7,455 bases of DNA, from assembly GCA_002707185.1 (NCBI GenBank), contig PAMF01000042.1:14703-22157 (forward strand), in the 5' to 3' direction. Shown piece after piece: positions 1 to 7,455 of this stretch (positions within the stretch are counted from its first letter, which is position 1; the number at the start of each line of letters is the position of its first letter). The DNA comes from Chloroflexota bacterium. GTDB taxonomy: Bacteria; Chloroflexota; Dehalococcoidia; UBA3495. The position numbers and the translations under genes were made by a program. The notes beneath the pieces are model-generated. The model saw nothing but the letters and a program-made list of their open reading frames with translations. It made no database searches and was not told the origin of the DNA.

Positions 1-29
1 TCGATGCTCCGCGGGTTATTTGATTGTAG

Positions 30-704
30 TTATCTGATTTCCCCGTCTATTATATCGATAACTCTATCGCTTATTTGAGAGATGACTGGATCATGAGTTG
101 CCACTATTACTGTAACTGCCCTTTCACTTGAGATATTTTTTAGAATGTTAGAGATAGATATTCCTGTAGCCGTGTCTAGTTCTCCTGTGGGTTCGTCTGC
201 AAAGACAATTTGTGGGTTCGGGGCCAATGCACGAGCTATAGCTACCCTCTGTTGTTCTCCCCCTGATAGCTCATACGGTCGGTGGTTTGTCCTGCCGCTT
301 AAGCCAACGAGTTCCAATGTTTCGTGGGCAAGAGTCCTTCGGTCTCTCCATGAATAACCTCGAATATGTAATGGTAATTCCACATTTTCGTAAGCTGATA
401 ATAGTGGCAATAGACCAAAAGATTGAAATATAAATCCGATATTTTGTCGGCGGAGTTTAACCATTTCGGGATCAGATATATCAGAAAGATCCTGGTTTTG
501 AAGTAATATCTGTCCGTGGGTAGGTTGGTCTAAACCGCCTAAGAGGTTAAGGAGAGTTGTTTTACCAGATCCAGATCGACCTGTGATAGCCAGAAACTCT
601 CCCTGTTTAACTTTCAGGTTGACGTCTTTTACGGCGGTTACCGCCGTGTCGCCAGTTCCAAACTTTCTACTAATATTAATAGCTGTAATTACAGGCGACT
701 GCAT
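30..704 (-). CDS. ABC transporter ATP-binding protein (LolD/MacB class)
   Basis: This is the second cytoplasmic ATPase of the cluster, 224 residues, the usual LolD length. Motifs are Walker A GRSGSGKT (42-49), Q-loop Q94 in FIFQSF, signature LSGGEQQR (146-153), Walker B IVFADEP (166-172) with E171, D-loop GELD (174-177) and switch H204. All are intact, and the protein ends straight after the ABC fold (IIDGEIR), without the AbrB-like tail of its neighbour. The FIFQSFGLLPLLSAYENVELPL stretch is typical of MacB/LolD-type subunits. ATG at 702-704 is the only usual start codon between an in-frame TAG at 744-746 and the conserved domain; AGAG eight bases upstream is a weak ribosome site. The gene lies 114 bases after the larger ATPase, a wider gap than the others, so separate control is possible but no promoter is convincing. 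It may pair with the larger ATPase as a heterodimer, or each may serve one permease; the sequence does not decide. Confidence 0.95.
   Translation of the reverse strand: MQSPVITAINISRKFGTGDTAVTAVKDVNLKVKQGEFLAITGRSGSGKTTLLNLLGGLDQPTHGQILLQNQDLSDISDPEMVKLRRQNIGFIFQSFGLLPLLSAYENVELPLHIRGYSWRDRRTLAHETLELVGLSGRTNHRPYELSGGEQQRVAIARALAPNPQIVFADEPTGELDTATGISISNILKNISSERAVTVIVATHDPVISQISDRVIDIIDGEIR
235..269. repeat. 35-base exact repeat, copy 1 (ABC signature of the 224-residue ATPase)
   Basis: These 35 bases are identical to 1213-1247. On the minus strand they encode the LSGGEQQRVAIA stretch of the ATPase. The identity includes all synonymous positions, while flanking sequence of the two genes differs at many positions. 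Confidence 0.85.
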
Positions 705-740
705 ATTAGCATCTCTGGTTGTGTATTCATCTTGAAAACC

Positions 741-754
741 ATCCTATTTAGGAT
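741..754. other. Short inverted repeat in the gap between the ATPase genes
   Basis: ATCCTA and TAGGAT are separated by two bases and lie about 40 bases before the start of the 224-residue ATPase. The dyad could be a protein-binding site. As an RNA hairpin the stem is short and AT-rich with no following U-run, so it is a poor terminator. The rest of the 705-818 gap shows no clear promoter. Confidence 0.2.
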
Positions 755-818
755 ACATGCTTTGAATGATATACCTGTTTGATTAAGGTGATTCATCAAC
801 TAGTTATAAGCGACTATG

Positions 819-1736
819 TTAGGAATCGGTGGACGCTGCTTGGATGTGGATTTGGCCGTCCACCATTTGGGCAGTGGCTAATCCAACCAGACCAATCTCA
901 TCTAGGATTTCTTTTGGAATTTGTAGTCTACCTACTTGATCTACCACTAAATAATCCCGTTGTATCGATTCACCTGAACGTTGGAACGAAGCTTGTAAGC
1001 GTGTTTCGGCACTTATTCTCCCGTCTCGTATGATTACAACTCTATTCACGAATTGAGCGATACCAGGATAATGAGTCACTATAACTATAGTAGTGCCAAA
1101 TGTCCTGTTCATGTCTTGGAAGAGATGGAATATCTCGTCAGCCATCTGTGAATCCAATTCTCCTGTTGGTTCATCTGCTAACAGAAGAGGTGGTTGGTTG
1201 GCCAACGCGACTGCTATAGCTACCCTCTGTTGTTCTCCCCCTGATAGTTGAGCAGGACTTCGGTTTTGTTTATCTTCCATCCCGAGAACTGTTAGTAATT
1301 CTCTACTACGCTCTTTCCTCTGACGGGATCGTATACCGGAGATTGCCATGGGCAATTCGATATTTTCTATTACTGAAAGATACGGAACCAAGTTTCGGCT
1401 GGTAGTCTGCCATACGAACCCTACGTCTTGCCTCCGATAAGAAACCAATTCCTTGTCTGAAATATTTAACATGTCTCGTTTGCCAATATAGACTTGTCCA
1501 GCTGAAGGCCTTTCAAGCCCTGCCAGGATGTTGAGTAGAGTTGTTTTCCCACTGCCACTTGATCCTACTATAGCGACTAATTCGCCCTCTCTGACTCTTA
1601 GATCTAATCCCCTAAGTGCTACTACTTCTAAATCTGCGGGCTTAAAAATTTTGAATAGATCTTGGCACGTAATGTAATTATCATCGTAAGGAGGAGATTC
1701 AGATGCATTGGTGTTAGCAAAAGGTTTATCTGACAT
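819..1736 (-). CDS. ABC transporter ATP-binding protein (LolD/MacB class) with C-terminal AbrB-like tail
   Basis: This is the cytoplasmic ATPase that should power one or both neighbouring permeases. Its 305 residues contain Walker A GSSGSGKT (58-65), Q-loop Q110 in FVWQ, signature LSGGEQQR (164-171), Walker B LLLADEP (184-190) with catalytic E189, D-loop GELD (192-195) and switch H222. All are intact. The ABC domain ends near residue 245. Residues 261-299 form a separate module reading VVDQVGRLQIPKEILDEIGL...DGQIHI, the pattern of an AbrB/SpoVT swapped-hairpin domain; LolD and MacB ATPase domains normally stop before this. The first 20 residues are polar and probably disordered. ATG at 1734-1736 is the only usual start codon after an in-frame TAA; the ribosome site is weak. 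It lies 45 bases after the permease stop. Signatures such as ADLEVVALRGLDL and VGFVWQTTSRNLVPYL recall Chloroflexota homologues. Function as an ABC ATPase is near certain; the role of the tail is inferred. Confidence 0.95.
   Translation of the reverse strand: MSDKPFANTNASESPPYDDNYITCQDLFKIFKPADLEVVALRGLDLRVREGELVAIVGSSGSGKTTLLNILAGLERPSAGQVYIGKRDMLNISDKELVSYRRQDVGFVWQTTSRNLVPYLSVIENIELPMAISGIRSRQRKERSRELLTVLGMEDKQNRSPAQLSGGEQQRVAIAVALANQPPLLLADEPTGELDSQMADEIFHLFQDMNRTFGTTIVIVTHYPGIAQFVNRVVIIRDGRISAETRLQASFQRSGESIQRDYLVVDQVGRLQIPKEILDEIGLVGLATAQMVDGQIHIQAASTDS
1213..1247. repeat. 35-base exact repeat, copy 2 (ABC signature of the 305-residue ATPase)
   Basis: This is the second copy of the exact 35-base match at 235-269, in direct orientation about 980 bases away. 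It encodes the same LSGGEQQRVAIA motif in the larger ATPase. Confidence 0.85.
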
Positions 1737-1781
1737 AGTTAATTGCTCACTTCGAATTTACAACTGGCCTTTAGTAAGTTT

Positions 1782-4700
1782 TTATCCGGATTCTCCAGCT
1801 CGTAAAACTCTCTGGATTTCAAGCTTTTTAGTGAACCAGCTAAGCCATATGCCACTACATACGAACACGATACCCATGACAAGATAGGCTAGTGATAGAA
1901 TACTCCAATTAATTTGAAATATCATAGGTGGTGTCACTCTAAGACCATTTTCAGATATTTCTAAGACAGGGAGGAGCAGAACGCCAATTTGATGTCCGAC
2001 GAGAGTTCCGATTACCGCTCCAATCCCAATTACTAACAACAAGTTAAACCAGACTATCGCATTTATTTGAGTACGGGAAGATCCCAAAGTCCTGAGTAAT
2101 GCGAATTCGGTTAGGCGTTCTCGTGTGTTTACATAAGCGAATAAAATCATACCGGAACAGCTAGCCATTAATAATGTTAGGAACATGATAATCAATAAGC
2201 CGCCCCACCCTGCACTATTCAACGGTTGTTCTGTCCTATTTTTTATCACTTCCTCACCTGAATAAACTCTTTTAATACGCAGGTCCTTTGATTCAAATGT
2301 GGGTTTAAAATCAATATTCCCAGATTCCGATGGGTTTAGACGAACCCAAAATTCATTGGGTCCACCTATGATTCTGGAGCTATGTAAGTTCGAATAGTGG
2401 ACATACGCATATTGGTCTAGAACAATGAATGGTTGGTTTCGAGGATCAAGCGTAGGAAAGTAATCTGCTATGTGGGTCACTTTTATAGGTATGGAATAAC
2501 TGGACAGCCCCAAAGATAGTTGATCACCTATACCGATTTGCGCATCCTTAGATATCGAGGGGCTAATGATAACAGGAATAGCCTCTTCAACTGGGCCGGG
2601 TCTAATGCCTTTGGTACCTATTCCGCTCGCAGACCAACTGAAGGCTGCGGAATTATTATTCCTCTCTCGCGTAATAGTGAGGTTATTTTCTAATGCATTT
2701 AGCCCTGGGGCGCTGTAATCTTCTATCACTTGCCAGTTAAGAAAATCTTGTGTAGGCACGACAATCTGGTCGCCACTTGGGCCGATGGCCGTGAGTTGGT
2801 CGAAGAAAATAATACCCGGTTCTTCTACCCCCGAAAGGCTAGTTAGCTGTAAGCTTAGAAGAGTAAGTGGCGGTGTTACGTCTGATTTAGATGAAATCGA
2901 GCCTCGTATATCATCTCGGTTCTCCGGATATAATGGTGCTTGTAATAATTGCCAACCCGGGTTTTCTAGGTTTCCAAAAGAAGTGTCTAAATAGGTTCCA
3001 TTTGAATCAATGAGTCTTGCCGATAACACGAGCCGAGCATCGCTCATTCCTGGTTGTAACCAGGCGCCTAGAAATGTTGCGTCTCGGGGTAGTTTAATGC
3101 CTTGGCTAGGATTTAATAGAGGAGTTGTGTTTATCTCCCTTGGATTAATATCAGACATCAACTGGGATAAATCAATGTCCTGGGCGAAATCGGGTCGGTA
3201 CCAAGCGGCATTACTAAAATTATCCGTATCTATTGCCAGAACTGACATTCGGCCGGTATTGAAACTTCGTGTTAACAGGTGTCCAGTTACACGAAGGGCT
3301 TCAGAAGAACCTGCGATGGAGGGTTGTTCTGCGTATAGGTCGGATAACCCGAGGTTTCCGGTTGGGAACTTGTCTCCGTCATGCTCTATCCTCAAATCTG
3401 TTCCGACTTCGTACATTGCACGGTCTTGCTGACTTTGGTCTAGTGTAGAACTGAAGGCGCTACCGATAATTCCCAAAGCTGTTGCTAAGGTTAATAAAAC
3501 TATCAAAGTACCCGGAAGTATTGGATCTCTGGATACATGCCTTAATCCCTGCATCAACCAGGCAGAACTTATAGGTTCTAAAACGCGTGCGATAAATATA
3601 GCTGCTATAGGGAATAATCTCAGTATGATCAATCCGAAGGCCAACAATCCGATAGCGGGTCCGAGTAAAAGCGTGTAATCCAGTCTCGGTTCTCCGGTTG
3701 TAATATCTGTGGTTATGAAATCACCACCCGTTCCTATTTGGAGCCACAGTAGTAACAATATACCGAGCAATAAAAAGTCTATGTAGTAGCGGTGGAGTAA
3801 CGGTGCAACTGGAGGTCTGGCTCCTGCCTGGCGAAATTCTATAATTCCGTGGCGTGCACCGATGATAGTTGATCCTGTCAACACTAATACCGATAACAAA
3901 GCTCCTGCCGTTCCTACAGCTATTGCTTCCGGCGTGACGGTAATTGGTATACTTTCAGCTTGAAACCCGAATAATAGTCTACCTAATGACCGGCCTACTA
4001 CAGGTGCCAGGAATATTCCGATTATTAAAGCAGGGATTGCAAGGAATACACCTTCGATCAAGGCTAATATGCCGATCTGTAATGTCGTAGCGCCGCGACT
4101 CTTTATTACAGCTATTTCGGGTGAACGAGTTCTGACAATAAGGCTAGCGGTCAAAGCGAGATAATATATTAATATCCCGCATACTAGGAATATCATCAAT
4201 AATACGGGTATACGTGCTAAAAGTAGTTGCTCAGAATATGCGTCTAACACACGATTTAATTTGACGGTAATGCTGCTATTTTCCAGTTGAGATGACAGAT
4301 AGTATTTAATTTCACGAATTACATCTTGGATCATGGATACCTGGCCGGCCTTGATATTCTGCCTGTCTAGTTGGTATGCCCAGGTAACATTACTGTAGAG
4401 GCCTGGATAGGTTGCTGCTATTTGTTCAGTAATCCCTGATTCCGTGGTAAATAGAGGGATAAATGTCCAGCGTTTATCTTTATAACTAAAATCTTTCTCA
4501 CGCCCATACCAAATGTCATCTATAGGGTTTATACGGCGAAATATACCTACTATTTCAATGTCCATAATTTTGGGATGATCTATCCGGGAAGCTGGGAATA
4601 TTTTCATAGATTCGCCAATTCCTAGTTCTAACAGTAGTGATCCCTTTTGGTCTATTACTACTTCTATGGGATTCCGAACACCTGATTGGCTAAAGTTAGA

Positions 4701-5231
4701 TAGGGTTTGTGGCCATCTTCCGGAGGTTAATTCGGTTAATCCCTCCTCTCTCAGATCTGTCATATGTTGTATTTGTCCACGCGGGCGGAGTTCGTTTTCC
4801 AATTCTAGATGGGGATGACCTCCAAAGAAGAATGTGGCAGTTTGTAGATGCCTTCCTATTCTCGAAACGTAAGGAGCCAATTTTATGGATACTTGTTGAT
4901 CCACAAAATTCACGCTGTTCTCGTAACGAGGTGTACGCCCTGATAGGTTCGGCTCATCGAGATCGTTGAAAACTCGAACTAGGATGTTGGCTTGTTCTTT
5001 AGTTATGTTAGTGAGTGTTGTTCTGAGAGCAGCCTCGGCTAATACGTTAGAGAAAATTACTCCGCTACAAAGAAGAGTTACGCCAAGTAATATGCCTAAA
5101 AACAACACCAATTCAATAAGCCAATTGGAATATATCCTTCGGATAGTCAAAACATACCCAAGATTGAGTAACGAAATAGGTCTATTATGTTTCTTGGCGA
5201 TGTTTGTGTTGGGCATTTTGTTTCTAATCAC
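1782..5231 (-). CDS. Large double-FtsX ABC transporter permease (complete)
   Basis: This is a complete 1149-residue membrane subunit of an ABC system that acts on envelope substrates or exports; the substrate is unknown. Predicted membrane segments lie near residues 37-62, 341-366, 383-408, 434-457, 484-499, 519-546, 571-592, 1010-1034, 1058-1087 and 1109-1133. The first FtsX domain is about 341-460, with the conserved-looking RTRSPEIAVIKSRGA after its first helix. The second is about 1010-1140, with TRERLTEFALLRTLG. Extracytoplasmic regions span about 63-338 and 595-1008. The second contains a jelly-roll-like stretch (716-820), DYFPTLDP (923-930) and EFWVRL. The start is taken as GTG at 5229-5231, the first candidate after an in-frame TGA at 5238-5240; it overlaps the upstream permease by 8 bases. 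An ATG at 5214-5216 is an alternative, giving a protein 5 residues shorter, with GGTGAT ten bases upstream as a possible ribosome site. The length is far above the roughly 400-650 residues of LolC/E or MacB. Both ATPases follow downstream. Confidence 0.93.
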   Translation of the reverse strand: MIRNKMPNTNIAKKHNRPISLLNLGYVLTIRRIYSNWLIELVLFLGILLGVTLLCSGVIFSNVLAEAALRTTLTNITKEQANILVRVFNDLDEPNLSGRTPRYENSVNFVDQQVSIKLAPYVSRIGRHLQTATFFFGGHPHLELENELRPRGQIQHMTDLREEGLTELTSGRWPQTLSNFSQSGVRNPIEVVIDQKGSLLLELGIGESMKIFPASRIDHPKIMDIEIVGIFRRINPIDDIWYGREKDFSYKDKRWTFIPLFTTESGITEQIAATYPGLYSNVTWAYQLDRQNIKAGQVSMIQDVIREIKYYLSSQLENSSITVKLNRVLDAYSEQLLLARIPVLLMIFLVCGILIYYLALTASLIVRTRSPEIAVIKSRGATTLQIGILALIEGVFLAIPALIIGIFLAPVVGRSLGRLLFGFQAESIPITVTPEAIAVGTAGALLSVLVLTGSTIIGARHGIIEFRQAGARPPVAPLLHRYYIDFLLLGILLLLWLQIGTGGDFITTDITTGEPRLDYTLLLGPAIGLLAFGLIILRLFPIAAIFIARVLEPISSAWLMQGLRHVSRDPILPGTLIVLLTLATALGIIGSAFSSTLDQSQQDRAMYEVGTDLRIEHDGDKFPTGNLGLSDLYAEQPSIAGSSEALRVTGHLLTRSFNTGRMSVLAIDTDNFSNAAWYRPDFAQDIDLSQLMSDINPREINTTPLLNPSQGIKLPRDATFLGAWLQPGMSDARLVLSARLIDSNGTYLDTSFGNLENPGWQLLQAPLYPENRDDIRGSISSKSDVTPPLTLLSLQLTSLSGVEEPGIIFFDQLTAIGPSGDQIVVPTQDFLNWQVIEDYSAPGLNALENNLTITRERNNNSAAFSWSASGIGTKGIRPGPVEEAIPVIISPSISKDAQIGIGDQLSLGLSSYSIPIKVTHIADYFPTLDPRNQPFIVLDQYAYVHYSNLHSSRIIGGPNEFWVRLNPSESGNIDFKPTFESKDLRIKRVYSGEEVIKNRTEQPLNSAGWGGLLIIMFLTLLMASCSGMILFAYVNTRERLTEFALLRTLGSSRTQINAIVWFNLLLVIGIGAVIGTLVGHQIGVLLLPVLEISENGLRVTPPMIFQINWSILSLAYLVMGIVFVCSGIWLSWFTKKLEIQRVLRAGESG
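5224..5231 (-). promoter_or_regulatory. Stop/start overlap linking the two permeases
   Basis: The upstream permease ends in GGTGATTAG; the GTG of the downstream permease lies inside this string, so stop and start overlap by 8 bases. Only a weak GAG lies five bases before the GTG. The arrangement fits translational coupling, in which ribosomes finishing the first protein start the second. If the ATG at 5214-5216 is the true start, GGTGAT would instead serve as part of its ribosome site and the genes would not overlap. Confidence 0.5.
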
Positions 5232-7455
5232 CAGTTCTCAGTATTTCGGCTAGCGGCAAACGAATTACCGAATATGTTGCGACCAAAATTGACACAAGAC
5301 AGGATATAACAACTCCTGATATGCCGATTAGAAACAATCCCAAATTCATTTCGAAGATCGCAGGAGGTACAACAGCTTGGCCTCGTATGTTTTGGTCCAA
5401 AAATGTCAACATCCAACGTGCGATCAAAAGTCCCACACTGTAACCGGTTGCCATGCCAACAACAGTAATTAACCCCTTTTCTACCACCAGTGCTGAGATC
5501 ATTTGCAGCCGTGATACTCCTAGAATGGACAGGACAGACAATTCCATTTGCCATGTTCTTATCGACACCGTGACTTGGATCAGGCAAGTAATTAGAACAG
5601 CTATAGAAATTACTCCAACTCCAATGATAAATAGTCCGGTCCAACTACTCCCATGTAATGGGTTGTGAACTGCCAAGTCTACTAAGGCCTGACGATCCTG
5701 GATCTGGGTCATATCAGGCAATAACTGATCTAATGACGATATAACTGTTGGCCTATTTGATGCTTCGTCTAAAGACAACCAGAATTCTTTCGGGCGTTCA
5801 ACTATGTCTCCCGAATATCTCCTAGAGTAATCTAGATATTCTTGCATCGAGACGATGAGGAAAGATTCTATGGAAGGTTTGAATGTCGGAAAAAAATCGG
5901 TTGTATCCACCACCACTAAGGGGATAATACGATTATCTATTTTAATCCTTAACTGTTGACCTTTTTGAAATTCAGGACCACCGATTGTTGGTATTGGGGA
6001 CTCACCAGGTGGAATTAGTATGCCTCGATTATTCTTTTCCAAGGGCTCTATCCATGAGAAACCAATTCCAAGGTCACCCGACCTCTTATATTTATCGGAA
6101 ATATGGACCCTGTCGGCCGCATTTTTTTCGTGGGCATAGACTGTCCACCGGTTCATCTGCTCGAAATCTTCAATTACCTGTCGCTGGTTGAGATCTGTAT
6201 CTACGGCCGTTATATCGTCGAAGCTCAGACTGCCTGGTGGCATCCTGGAAAATCCACTTCCGGACAGAAATAAAGAAACTAGGCTCAACGTACCGGGCGG
6301 TTTGTGATCGAGATGAGTGATATCGAATTCCAAATGAATCCAGCCGCCGTTTTTTGGTCCTGAATTAGTTTTTGATTCTAGTACTCCTATGAGCACGTTA
6401 TGGTACGACCCATATGAATCAAGAAGACGGCCATAGAGATTAATGGATAAACCGGACACTCCTGAATTGAGATTCTCTGTGTTAACCCAAACACCTATTA
6501 GATCAGTGGCAATAGGTATAACTAGTCCAGCGGGTGGCTCAGACTGTAGTTTAACGGCAGTAGGATTTTGTAATTTTAGTGGTGCCAGCAAATCTGTAAG
6601 AGTATTTGCATTTGGTGAAAGATCTTCACGGAACCACGAGGTTCTGGGAAATGTAACTGGATCTAAGGCAAATATTTTGGTGCGCTCACCACCTGTGTTT
6701 CCCAGTACTATTCCCGTGTCTCGAATTACAGGGCTTACAGATTCGATACCATTAATATCAATTATTTCTTGCTTACGCGTTTCATATTTCTGATTCGAAA
6801 ACGAAACGTGTGTTAATACGACATCGCCACCGTGCTTATAAAGGTATTGATCTTCATGGCTTTTAGTGAGAGTCTCTTGAAACGCGGAGCCAAGTACAAA
6901 GATTGCGGTCGCCATCATTATGATTACCGTAATCAATCCAAGAGATAGGGAATCCCGGGCTATCCTAGCAAACGATAATCTTATCCAAACGAACGGAGTA
7001 TAACTAATCCATTTCGCGGTGATTTGAGAGACACACGGCAAAATTCTTAGTATTACAAAGGAGGTTGTTACCAAACCTAGAGTTGGGACAAGTAGAAGTG
7101 TCGGATTTATTTTTATTGAAGAGGATGATATAGATCTTCCAATCAAGCTGTCCCGTTGTTCTAGTTGCCACCAGAGGATTCCCATTATTATCATTATTAA
7201 GATGTCAAAATAGTAGCGTTGTATGAAATATGTATTAGAAGGCCGAGATCTGGACCGGAAAAATGCAAGGCTATGGATACGACTGAGATTTACACTGGAA
7301 AGAAGCAATATAAGCAAAGTGAGTATCCCGACTATCCCGGACCACAGGAAAGTATAAATAGATAACCCTGTAGAGGATGCTTTCCCAAGTGCCAGCTGGT
7401 TGGATCGTGGTTAAAAGCCAGGTTTTGCATATTAGTAGAGCTAAAAATGGGGCAG
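5224..7455 (-). CDS. FtsX-like ABC transporter permease, 5' end outside the window, apparent frameshift near 7381-7395
   Basis: This is the membrane subunit of a MacB/LolCDE-like ABC system. The clean reading frame runs from 7410 down to a TAG at 5224-5226. Counting from a TTG at 7315-7317, it encodes 697 residues: four hydrophobic segments near residues 37-50, 72-94, 124-146 and, opening the C-terminal FtsX domain, 560-585, then two more near 610-635 and 658-683. An extracytoplasmic region lies at about 150-555. That region has a jelly-roll-like stretch (271-375), then IEDFE, a DFFPT motif and EFW. It aligns from residue 37 onward with residues 484-1149 of the next permease, nearly equal in length. 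The TTG is probably not the real start: no ribosome binding site is visible, and family-like sequence (GKASSTGLS...) continues upstream to about 7384. A TAA at 7411-7413 then closes this frame, while another frame (APFLALLICKTWL) remains open to the window edge. The missing N-terminal half should be about 450 residues. The family is clear; substrate and integrity are not. Confidence 0.8.

Noticed and set aside
1..29. The first bases on the plus strand (TCGATGCTCCGCGGGTTATT) could be the end of a tRNA T-arm and acceptor stem, or, on the minus strand, the start of a terminator after the last ATPase.
   Set aside because: Only about 20 bases are present, no partner arm is visible, the implied acceptor would begin with an uncommon base, and no U-run is seen. 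Neither reading can be supported.
705..818. A promoter for the 224-residue ATPase, with TTGATG as -35 and TATATC as -10 on the minus strand.
   Set aside because: The spacing is about 20 bases, too long, and no alternative pair with 16-18 base spacing matches well.
1737..1781. A terminator or regulatory hairpin between the complete permease and the larger ATPase.
   Set aside because: The 45 bases contain no meaningful inverted repeat and no run of T in the right place; read-through is more likely.
3010..3432. A 140-residue plus-strand open frame opposite the complete permease.
   Set aside because: It is antisense to a well supported coding region, has no recognisable domain and looks like a shadow of that gene. 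The other plus-strand open frames (for example 779-1033, 4709-4969, 6443-6793) fail for the same reason.
5228..5644. A 138-residue minus-strand open frame inside the first permease.
   Set aside because: It lies in another frame within clearly homologous permease sequence encoding the C-terminal FtsX domain, and its translation is rich in Cys, His and Ser without any recognisable pattern.

Overview
The window holds one four-gene block, all read on the minus strand, so transcription runs from high to low coordinates. In order of transcription it contains a large FtsX-like ABC permease whose 5' end lies beyond the window (5224-7455), a complete 1149-residue permease of the same family (1782-5231), a 305-residue ABC ATPase with an unusual C-terminal tail (819-1736), and a second 224-residue ABC ATPase (30-704). 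The permeases overlap by 8 bases, the permease-to-ATPase gap is 45 bases, and the gap between the ATPases is 114 bases. This layout suggests a single operon for a MacB/LolCDE-like (type VII) ABC system.

The permeases are paralogues of the long double-FtsX type. The complete one has about ten predicted membrane segments: one N-terminal, six in the middle, three at the C-terminus. Two large extracytoplasmic regions lie between these groups. The second region of both proteins contains a segment that looks like a beta jelly-roll carbohydrate-binding-type fold, followed by a conserved D-Y/F-FPT motif and an EFW motif. The ATPases carry every catalytic motif, so the energising part looks functional. 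The larger ATPase ends in an AbrB/SpoVT-like swapped-hairpin segment. The substrate cannot be read from the sequence; export or mechanical work on envelope lipids, lipoproteins or peptides is the family's range.

The organism is bacterial. The moderate-to-low GC content, the ADLEVVALRGLDL and VGFVWQ..SRNL.PYL signatures of the larger ATPase, and the long permeases resemble what I recall from Chloroflexota, possibly an environmental lineage such as SAR202. This is recognition from memory, not a database result.

The main anomaly is at the 5' end of the first permease. Its homologous reading frame continues upstream of the first plausible start but hits a stop at 7411-7413, while a membrane-like continuation stays open in another frame. 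This points to a one-base frameshift, real or from assembly, near 7381-7395. I saw no RNA gene, CRISPR array, insertion sequence or clear terminator. No gap exceeds 120 bases.
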